Part shown: piece by piece, positions 8,494 to 14,278 of the stretch | Layout: each line of letters opens with the position of its first letter | Position numbering within the stretch: position 1 is the first letter of the stretch | Source of the DNA: an uncultured Prevotellaceae bacterium | Lineage (GTDB): Bacteria > Bacteroidota > Bacteroidia > Bacteroidales > Bacteroidaceae | Direction of reading: 5' to 3' | DNA length: 35,227 nt | Assembly (NCBI GenBank): GCA_947176895.1 | Contig: CAMWSK010000027.1 | Coordinates: forward strand, 1 to 35,227 | Made by a program: the position numbers and the translations under genes | Notes under the pieces: model-generated | Database searches by the model: none | Told to the model about the DNA's origin: nothing | The model's input: only the letters and a program-made list of their open reading frames with translations

Positions 8494-9273
8494 ATGGATG
8501 GAAAAAATAACGGCTCATTTTGGCCAAGCTATGTAGATATTATGACGACATTGTTTGCCATAACACTTATCCTATTTGCTGTTTCGTTCAGCCGTTTCAA
8601 AATCAAGGAACGACAGTTACAAATCAAGGAACGACAGTTGCAACTTCTCGTGAATGAATACGAAGACATCATTAACGTATATTCTACGGTTAGTGCCATT
8701 GACTCCACAAGGTATTTCGGATATAACGCTCAATACCTGAAACATCTGTTTACTGTTGATGTAGAATACCAGCAAAAAGAATACCGCATAGACAGGTTAA
8801 AACTCGACCAAACGGATAAACAAGGGGCTGACAACAAACGCGACAGCATCATTCAAGCAGGACGGATAGTGAAAGAAACCATATTGAAACTTGAAAACTC
8901 AGAATCTGCTGATGACAATATAAAGTTCCTCGTTGTCATCGAAGGCCAGTCTTCAAGAGTTAGATATGCTATTGACGACTATCATAACAACTATACGTTG
9001 TCGTATCTCCGCGCTCAGTTCTTAAATCAGTTCTGGAAAGAGAGTGGCATCGACCTAGCCTCTATACCTCGATGCGAACTGATCATTTCTGGTAGCGGTG
9101 AAGATGGTGTGCCGCGAGTTGTTCCATCGATTGCCAATCCACAAAATCCGGAGGAAATGAAACAATGGATTGCGGATGAGAGTAAGAACCAACGTTTCCT
9201 TATCCATATTGTTCCTGTAATTGGTAATATCGATGTCACTAAAGAAAAGATTGATCGCATACAAGGCAGATGA
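8494..9273 (+). CDS. MotB/OmpA-like (ZorB-like) stator subunit
   Basis: This 259-residue protein has a single N-terminal helix at about 13-33. Asp15 in SYVDIMTTL matches the ion-carrying Asp of the MotB/ZorB/ExbD class. A coiled linker with an exact seven-residue duplication follows. A periplasmic OmpA-like domain lies from about 140 onward, with IEGQSS (149-154) and LSYLRAQFL (169-177) matching the family's usual peptidoglycan-binding motifs. It would anchor the channel to the cell wall. The start ATG 8494 lies 5 nt after the channel gene, and the stop overlaps the next start. Co-occurrence with a MotA-like gene is the standard stator arrangement; co-occurrence with tubulin-like and actin-like genes is not. 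Confidence 0.88.
   Translation: MDGKNNGSFWPSYVDIMTTLFAITLILFAVSFSRFKIKERQLQIKERQLQLLVNEYEDIINVYSTVSAIDSTRYFGYNAQYLKHLFTVDVEYQQKEYRIDRLKLDQTDKQGADNKRDSIIQAGRIVKETILKLENSESADDNIKFLVVIEGQSSRVRYAIDDYHNNYTLSYLRAQFLNQFWKESGIDLASIPRCELIISGSGEDGVPRVVPSIANPQNPEEMKQWIADESKNQRFLIHIVPVIGNIDVTKEKIDRIQGR
8601..8642 (+). repeat. 21-bp tandem duplication inside the MotB/ZorB-like gene
   Basis: Positions 8601-8621 and 8622-8642 are identical except for one base (A/G at the 19th position). They encode a repeated seven-residue unit (IKERQLQ) just after the transmembrane helix. Because it is in frame and one heptad long, it lengthens the linker by about two helical turns. Confidence 0.9.
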
Positions 9274-9881
9274 AATCAAAAACTGAAGATATAAATATCA
9301 ATAAGGAGTTTGAAAGGATTTTTCCCCTAACCCCACGCAAAAGTCTTTTCGACGATAGCGAAGACTATGAAAGTTTCCGCGAATACATCATTGCTCAGCC
9401 CTATATTTCGCTCGAAAAAGAAAATCTCCCATTCTCGGAAGTTGAAACCATGCACCTTTTTTATATAGAGAGGGATGGGGGAGTTGGAAGAAATTGTTAT
9501 GCTATAGGATGCTTTGATGAAAAAACAAGCACATTCGTTTTAAAGAAAGGTAGCAAATGGGTTTCAGAAGTGACGAGGGGATACTTATTTACGGCTTCAG
9601 AGCTGCAAAGAAGAATTTATATCAAAAAGAACTGCAAAGTTATAGCTGATTCTATTATTCAATCAAGAGATATCATTTGTAAATCGCCTGGTGTTGCGGC
9701 ATCATTTGTGCTGGGAAGGATAGCAAATGGATGGAAAGAATGGATAGATAAAGAAGGATGCTGTTTAAAAGCCGTTTACAAAAATAGTGAAGGTTGTGAT
9801 AAAAAGCTGGTTGGCGAAATTGTCACATCACTTCAGCCGCCAATTTTAAACGTTTTGCATATTCTTCAGAATAAAGGTTAA
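9270..9881 (+). CDS. DUF4357-domain protein, last gene of the operon
   Basis: The 203-residue product has a C-terminal region matching DUF4357. VLKKGS (90-95) is followed by SPGVAASFVLGRIANGW (139-155) and EWIDKEG, the pattern seen at the end of many GIY-YIG nucleases and defence-associated proteins. The first 65 residues are charged and show no catalytic motif that I recognise, so a nuclease domain is absent or cryptic. No signal peptide or membrane helix is visible, so it should act in the cytoplasm. The ATG overlaps the previous stop as ATGA, implying translational coupling. It could be a nucleic-acid sensor or effector for the membrane machine. That is inferred from the family's company, not shown. 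Confidence 0.8.
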   Translation: MKSKTEDININKEFERIFPLTPRKSLFDDSEDYESFREYIIAQPYISLEKENLPFSEVETMHLFYIERDGGVGRNCYAIGCFDEKTSTFVLKKGSKWVSEVTRGYLFTASELQRRIYIKKNCKVIADSIIQSRDIICKSPGVAASFVLGRIANGWKEWIDKEGCCLKAVYKNSEGCDKKLVGEIVTSLQPPILNVLHILQNKG

Positions 9882-10085
9882 TAGTTGTAAATGAATCACG
9901 TCTATATATTTTCTTTTCCTTCCATCGAAATTGTCAAAAGCACGTGAGCTTACTTCTCCTATATTTTGAGGCACGATATCCTCCCAAGTAACAGAACAGA
10001 AGAAATCTTTGGCCGTAGAACCCTGAAGAAACTCACTGAAGTTTACAATCTTACAGAAATAAGGAGTTATTGACCAAGCATCCAT
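9846..10085 (-). pseudogene. Possible 79-residue remnant or small hypothetical gene
   Basis: A minus-strand reading frame of 79 codons fills the space between the operon end and the next gene, and overlaps the DUF4357 gene tail by 36 nt. Residues 1-62 look protein-like, with mixed hydrophobic and charged sequence and no low complexity. The last 16 residues look like read-through into unrelated sequence. I do not recognise the family. The best reading is the 5' part of a gene cut off at its 3' end, possibly when the operon arrived. It could also be a chance frame. Confidence 0.3.
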
Positions 10086-10094
10086 CCAATTCGC

Positions 10095-10120
10095 TGCGGC
10101 GTTTTGATTCGTTCGCCGCG
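10095..10120 (-). terminator. Weak hairpin after the glycosyltransferase gene
   Basis: GCGGCG (10096-10101) pairs with CGCCGC (10114-10119) immediately after the minus-strand stop. No T tract follows, so it is only a possible terminator. Confidence 0.4.
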
Positions 10121-10123
10121 ATG

Positions 10124-10957
10124 TTATTTTTCCCCGCTCACAATCTCCAGCCGGATGCCTCCGATGTTGGCGGCAGTGGCACTGAACGAAGAGCCTGCGG
10201 AACCCAATATCAGGGAGGTGCGGCTCAGGATGTACATCTCCACCAGTGCGTCCTCCATGCCCCGCAGGCTGCCACGCTCGGCCTTGCTCTCGGCGGTGAA
10301 CACGCGTCCGGGAAAGGTCTTCCGCAGTGTCTCTTTCTCTTGCTCGTCATCGGTGGCCAGGTAAAAACGGGTGTCGGGGGATAGTTGTTTCATGCGGCTG
10401 ATGAAGTCTTCCGTGGGGCTCTCGGCAATGGCTTGCGTGTGGTCGGTGCGGCGGATATGGATGCCCACGGGGCGGTCGCCAAGTTGATGCGCCATCGCAT
10501 CGATGCGTTGTTCCAGATGAGGCAGGGGACGGAAGGGGGCATAGATGCCTTGGGGTATGGTGAGGCTGTGGAAGTAGTGGTAGGAAGCCATCCACGTGTG
10601 GTGCCCTTTTGTCCATTGCACGAAGTTCTTGCCGTCATACATGCCCCGGGCTGTGGTGCGCTCTTCGATACGAATATCATAGGCGAGGCGCTGGTAAAGC
10701 CGTGGGATGAACAGGTTCCGTGGGCGCGGTCGGTCGAGCAGCAGGTAATCTGCCGGAGAGGCCTCGCGCAGGCTCACACCCTCGTGTTGCAAGGGGAGGA
10801 AAAGCTGGTTGAAACGGCATCCCAGTCCGGCATCCCTAAACCATACGATGCGCAGCGGCTGGCCCGTTTGCCGGGCCAGTTCGATGCCGCCGGCAATGGC
10901 TCTCATGCGGTTGCCCAGTCCGCCTACGGGCACGAAATCAATGGAAGGGTTGGTCAT
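10124..10957 (-). CDS. NodZ/FUT8-like fucosyltransferase-superfamily glycosyltransferase
   Basis: This 277-residue protein has the three signature blocks of the alpha-1,6-fucosyltransferase/NodZ/O-fucosyltransferase superfamily. An N-terminal GGLGNRMRAI (12-21) is typical of nucleotide-sugar enzymes with this fold. HIRRTDH (167-173) contains the donor-binding Arg-Arg. YLATDD (199-204) and LGSAGSSFSATAA (251-263) complete the pattern. It has no signal peptide or membrane helix, so it should act on a cytoplasmic acceptor, perhaps a glycan or lipid-linked intermediate. The donor may be GDP-fucose, but the sequence does not prove this. It stands alone, with its own canonical promoter, divergent from the ATPase gene. 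No glycan-biosynthesis neighbours are in the window. Confidence 0.78.
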   Translation of the reverse strand: MTNPSIDFVPVGGLGNRMRAIAGGIELARQTGQPLRIVWFRDAGLGCRFNQLFLPLQHEGVSLREASPADYLLLDRPRPRNLFIPRLYQRLAYDIRIEERTTARGMYDGKNFVQWTKGHHTWMASYHYFHSLTIPQGIYAPFRPLPHLEQRIDAMAHQLGDRPVGIHIRRTDHTQAIAESPTEDFISRMKQLSPDTRFYLATDDEQEKETLRKTFPGRVFTAESKAERGSLRGMEDALVEMYILSRTSLILGSAGSSFSATAANIGGIRLEIVSGEK

Positions 10958-10987
10958 TTGTTATAAACAATGTGTAGATTATGGCCT

Positions 10988-11019
10988 CAAAGGTAGCCAT
11001 ATTTTGTGGAAGGAACAAA
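10988..11019 (-). promoter_or_regulatory. Bacteroidetes-type promoter for the glycosyltransferase gene
   Basis: Read on the minus strand, TTTG (11019-11016), a 20-nt spacer and TACCTTTG (10995-10988) match the Bacteroidetes consensus exactly. The expected start of transcription is roughly 20-25 nt before the ATG at 10957. Confidence 0.75.
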
Positions 11020-11072
11020 GGGAATTAACCATGTTTAACGTCACGGCAGCATCGGAAGCATGTTGTTTTTCC

Positions 11073-11080
11073 TAACTTTG
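11073..11080 (+). promoter_or_regulatory. -7 promoter box for the ATPase/DUF4435 pair
   Basis: TAACTTTG at 11073-11080 fits TAnnTTTG and lies 23 nt before the ATPase start. No good TTTG -33 box is seen at 19-21 nt upstream, so the promoter may be weak or regulated. Confidence 0.5.
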
Positions 11081-11103
11081 TAAAGAAGAGAAGTTGCGCA
11101 GCC

Positions 11104-11919
11104 ATGACAAGGACAGCAGATTACATCGAAAAGATAGAGATAGAGTCGCTATGGAGCGGCCGAAAACGTGTGGTGTGGAAACTGAACCGCCATGTAAACA
11201 TTCTGAGTGGTGTGAACGGGGTGGGGAAGAGCACCATACTCAACCGCGTGGTTCGCCATCTTATGAGTATGGGCCGGTTGGATGGCACAGACGATGGTGT
11301 GCGTGTCACGCTGAACGACCCTGAGGCCGATGGTGTGCGTTTCGATGTGATACGCTCGTTCGACAGCCCGATGGTGACCAACGAGATGGTGGAGAAACTG
11401 GCCGACCGCGTGTTCCGCAGCGAGCTGGACTTTCGTCTTTACCAACTGCAGCGCGGGTATCTGGAGTATCAGGTGAACCTGAGCAACCGTATGCTGGAGT
11501 TGTTTACTCAAGGGGCACCCGACGCGCAACAGCGTGCCTCTGAGATCGCTAACGAGAAGACGCATTTTTTTGACCTGGTGGACAGCCTGTTCCGCCAAAC
11601 GCATAAGACCATCATGCGTGGCAAGAGTGAGCTTGTCTTCCTGCAGCACGGCGAAGAGATACAACCCTATCAACTGAGCAGTGGTGAGAAGCAGATACTC
11701 ATCATCATGCTCACCGTGTTGCTGCAGAACCGGCGGCCCGGCGTGTTGCTGATGGATGAGCCGGAGGCCAGCCTGCACATCGAATGGCAGCAGCGGCTTA
11801 TCAGCCTGGTGCTGGACTTGAACCCGAACATACAAATCATCATCACCACCCATTCGCCCGCCGTTATCATGGACGGGTGGGGCGATTGTGTGACGGATGT
11901 GGAGGATATCGTGTCATGA
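11104..11919 (+). CDS. AAA/ABC-type ATPase paired with DUF4435 (PARIS AriA-like?)
   Basis: This 271-residue ATPase has a complete ABC-type set of motifs: Walker A GVNGVGKST (36-44), signature LSSGEKQ (191-197), Walker B VLLMDEP (214-220) and H-loop TTHSP (His250). The stretch between Walker A and the signature is only about 145 residues, with no long SMC-like coiled coil, so it is compact compared with OLD or RecF proteins. Its stop overlaps the next start (ATGA), so the two are made together. ATPase plus DUF4435 is the architecture of PARIS anti-phage systems, where the ATPase senses a phage trigger and releases the nuclease. The same gene pair may also be a common chromosomal cassette in Bacteroidales with another role. 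Function here is inferred. Confidence 0.82.
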   Translation: MTRTADYIEKIEIESLWSGRKRVVWKLNRHVNILSGVNGVGKSTILNRVVRHLMSMGRLDGTDDGVRVTLNDPEADGVRFDVIRSFDSPMVTNEMVEKLADRVFRSELDFRLYQLQRGYLEYQVNLSNRMLELFTQGAPDAQQRASEIANEKTHFFDLVDSLFRQTHKTIMRGKSELVFLQHGEEIQPYQLSSGEKQILIIMLTVLLQNRRPGVLLMDEPEASLHIEWQQRLISLVLDLNPNIQIIITTHSPAVIMDGWGDCVTDVEDIVS

Positions 11920-12920
11920 GCAACCGACTCAAGGACAATCTGAACTCGCATTATATCGAAGCGGCCAACCTGCTCCGTCCCAAGACGGCACGCAAGCGGG
12001 TGGTGGCCTATGTGGAGAGCTATGATGATGTGGCCTTCTGGCGCGGTGTGCTCAGGGACTTTGAGAACGATCAGGTGAAGTTTGAAGTGATGCTTCCCTC
12101 GCGCACCTCGTTGGAGAAAGGCAAGAAGAGCGCGATGATGAACGACCTGGGACCCGGTCTGGGCCGATGTATGATTGCCTGCGTGGATGCCGATTACGAC
12201 TATGTGATGCAAGGACACAACGAGGCCTCGCGCCGTATGCTCGACAATCCTTATGTGTTTCACACCTACGCCTATTCCATCGAGAGCCTGATGTGTTACC
12301 ACGAGGGCCTGCACGAGGTGGCCACGATGGCCACGCTCAATGATGCGGAGCTTTTCTCCCTGTCCGCTTTCATGCAGGAATATGGGCGCACGATATGGCC
12401 CCTGCTGGTGTGGAGCGTGTGGATGTATCGCCACGAACATCAGCACCATTTCACGCTGATGGGTTTTGCCAATCTGGTCAGCTTCCGCGATGTGCTCCCC
12501 TCACATCCCGAACGCACCTTGGAATTTGTGCGGCGCCAGGTGAACCGGCAGGTGGCGCAGTTGCAGAAACGTTATCCCGAGGGTAAGGAAACCTATATTC
12601 CCCTGCGCAACGAGCTTTTGTCATTGGGCCTGACGCCCGAGACGGCTTATCTGTTCATGCAAGGACACAAACTGATGGAGGGTGTGGTGACGCCTCTCTT
12701 GCTGCCCGTGTGCAGCCAACTCCGCCACCAGCGTGAGGTGGAGATACAGCAATTGGCCTGCCATGGTGTGCAGCGGCAAAATGAACTGAGCAGTTACCGC
12801 CACAGCCAATTGCCTTTGGAAGTGGCGCTGAAACAGGCCACGGCCTTCAAGGATTCTGCCATCTTCCAGCGCCTCCGGGCCGACCTGCGACGTTTCGTCG
12901 ACCGGCAGAGCAGAACATGA
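11916..12920 (+). CDS. DUF4435 TOPRIM-like protein (PARIS AriB-like?)
   Basis: The 334-residue product starts at ATG 11916, overlapping the ATPase stop; an upstream in-frame start at 11784 would lie deep inside the ATPase gene and is unlikely. The N-terminal domain has TOPRIM-like residues: Glu34 in AYVESYDD and the acidic DADYD (Asp91, 93, 95), as expected for a metal-dependent nuclease or nucleotidyl-transfer fold. LEKGKKSAM (67-75) lies between them, as is usual in DUF4435. The C-terminal half is helical. In PARIS the equivalent protein is a nuclease held inactive by the ATPase. Here the partner is translationally coupled, which fits a complex. The catalytic residues look intact. Confidence 0.8.
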   Translation: MSNRLKDNLNSHYIEAANLLRPKTARKRVVAYVESYDDVAFWRGVLRDFENDQVKFEVMLPSRTSLEKGKKSAMMNDLGPGLGRCMIACVDADYDYVMQGHNEASRRMLDNPYVFHTYAYSIESLMCYHEGLHEVATMATLNDAELFSLSAFMQEYGRTIWPLLVWSVWMYRHEHQHHFTLMGFANLVSFRDVLPSHPERTLEFVRRQVNRQVAQLQKRYPEGKETYIPLRNELLSLGLTPETAYLFMQGHKLMEGVVTPLLLPVCSQLRHQREVEIQQLACHGVQRQNELSSYRHSQLPLEVALKQATAFKDSAIFQRLRADLRRFVDRQSRT

Positions 12921-12988
12921 CATTTCTTTTTATTTAATGTGAGTCCGATGGATTTCTTTGTATGTAAAAATCCCGCTCCAAATGCCTC

Positions 12989-13092
12989 GGGAAAAACATC
13001 AAGACGTTTTTAAAAAACATGAACACGTTTCTGAAAAAGATGAACATGTTTTCCCCAAAACAATTACATGACTTTGAGGGCTCCACAAACGG
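12989..13092. repeat. Intergenic cluster of ~21-nt repeats, copy 1
   Basis: After the DUF4435 gene come about four imperfect ~21-nt units built on AAAAACATGAACACGTTT, ending near CTCCACAAACGG. Each unit is partly self-complementary (AAAAAC facing GTTTTT). The same cluster, including the CTCCgCAAACGG end, occurs in reverse orientation at 31684-31790. The site lies between two convergent genes and has no other feature. Confidence 0.75.
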
Positions 13093-13132
13093 AGTTAAAC
13101 ACATGCAGACTGCTTTATTCCGGGATGTATTC

Positions 13133-13549
13133 TCAGCGCACCTCGGCCTTCACCAATTCCAGGGTGAAGCATAGTGTGGAATAAGGGGGAATGTCACCCA
13201 CCCGCTGCTTTCCATAAGCGTATTCTTGTGGAATGTAAAGCTCCATCCGGTCTCCCTGGCGCATGCGTGTGAGGGCAATCTGCCAACCCGGTATCAACTC
13301 CTTCACCACGAAACAGGCGGGCAGAGAGGCTCCGTCAGTGGTGTCGAACACGCGTCCGTCAATCAAATTGCCCGTATAGTGCACGAACACGATGCTGCCC
13401 GGCGTGGCCAAAGGATGACGCGGGTCACCGCGTTTGAGCCAGCGATAGAGCACACCGCTGTTGGCTACCCGTTGCATACCCTCTTCTTGGGCCTTTTGTG
13501 TGAGGAAGAACTCATTGGCTTCCTTGTACGAATTGTCTTTCTTTCTCAT
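13133..13549 (-). CDS. FKBP-type peptidyl-prolyl cis-trans isomerase
   Basis: This 138-residue protein carries one FKBP domain in residues 45-138, including VHYTG (56-60), VFDTTDG (67-73), LIPGWQIAL (85-93) and AYGKQ (111-115), which line the usual active site. No signal peptide or lipobox is visible, so it is probably cytoplasmic. Most Bacteroidota FKBPs are exported, so this one is unusual. The start at 13549 gives a 4-nt ATGA overlap with the preceding glycosylase gene; a far longer upstream frame (to 14149) only shadows that gene and is rejected. The N-terminal 45 residues are charged and helical. It should catalyse proline isomerisation in protein folding. Confidence 0.88.
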   Translation of the reverse strand: MRKKDNSYKEANEFFLTQKAQEEGMQRVANSGVLYRWLKRGDPRHPLATPGSIVFVHYTGNLIDGRVFDTTDGASLPACFVVKELIPGWQIALTRMRQGDRMELYIPQEYAYGKQRVGDIPPYSTLCFTLELVKAEVR

Positions 13550-14163
13550 CTCGAATAGTTGTCGAACATGGTTCTGTAGGCATCCACCTTCTTGTCGAAA
13601 GCCAGGGGATAGGCTCGTGACGAACTGGGCAGACGGTATAGCTGTACCCCTGTTCCGGGGATGTCGGCCGCAAAGTTCACCCGGGGCACCTGGGCTATTT
13701 CCAGCCGTTGGCACAAGGTGGAGGCGGCCTTCTCGCCCGTACATACCACGGCACGCAGGCGGGGCAGACGGTTCATCAGTGCCTTCACATCGGTGGGTTC
13801 CACCACCTCCAGAAATTTGTCGCTGGCATTGCCTGCCAGACGGCGCACGGCTGTGCAGGTGTCGAAATAGGCGATGCCGAGCGTGTTGCAGTGCTTGATG
13901 ATTTCGTCCAGGAGAAAAGTCTTGCGTTCCGCGTCTACAAACCGGTCGCGATTGCCATAGAACACGGCTCCCTGGATACGCCAGTGGTCGTTGATCCAGT
14001 TGGGGTAGTAGAAATCCATGCACCAGCGTTTGCGTGGCGGGGGAAAGCTGCCCAAGAACAGCACGCGGGCATCGGGTGGCAGGAAAGGGCGCAGAGGGTG
14101 GTATTCCACCTCGGAGGTGGAGCGCAGAATGTTTTCCTCGTTCAGCCAACGGTGTTGCATCAT
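13546..14163 (-). CDS. Uracil-DNA-glycosylase-superfamily protein (DNA-deoxyinosine-glycosylase-like)
   Basis: The 205-residue product has the UDG-fold motifs in order: LFLGSFPPP (35-43) for the water-activating loop, PNWINDHW (54-61) with the conserved Asn, and LPSSSRAYPL near the C terminus for the second loop that inserts into DNA. This pattern matches the hypoxanthine/uracil family annotated as DNA-deoxyinosine glycosylase rather than classical Ung. It should remove deaminated bases in base-excision repair. The first codon is ATG 14163, with a second ATG directly after it, and either could be used. The gene overlaps the FKBP start by 4 nt, so both are co-transcribed. A clear promoter in the 115 nt upstream was not found. 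Confidence 0.85.
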   Translation of the reverse strand: MMQHRWLNEENILRSTSEVEYHPLRPFLPPDARVLFLGSFPPPRKRWCMDFYYPNWINDHWRIQGAVFYGNRDRFVDAERKTFLLDEIIKHCNTLGIAYFDTCTAVRRLAGNASDKFLEVVEPTDVKALMNRLPRLRAVVCTGEKAASTLCQRLEIAQVPRVNFAADIPGTGVQLYRLPSSSRAYPLAFDKKVDAYRTMFDNYSR

Positions 14164-14278
14164 GATGATTTCCGGGATATGAATTCTCTGTCTACAAATG
14201 AATGAGGGGTTGTGCCTCGGCTTTCATGGCCACAAGATAGCACGACCCCTCCTTAAATTTTGGTGTTTTCTGTTTGTC

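Noticed and set aside
384..9881. Classical Zorya, or a TolQR/ExbBD transport system
   Set aside because: No Zorya effector genes are recognised, and no TonB, TolA or TolB-like partner is present; the tubulin-like and actin-like genes fit neither.
11784..11915. Upstream start for the DUF4435 gene
   Set aside because: It would place 44 non-conserved residues inside the ATPase gene; ATG 11916 overlaps the ATPase stop and fits the family.
12989..13092. CRISPR array
   Set aside because: Units are contiguous ~21-nt repeats without unique spacers, and no cas genes are present.
13133..14149. 338-residue version of the FKBP protein
   Set aside because: The first 200 residues merely re-read the glycosylase gene in another frame and are Pro/Arg/Gly-rich; ATG 13549 gives a normal FKBP with an ATGA overlap.
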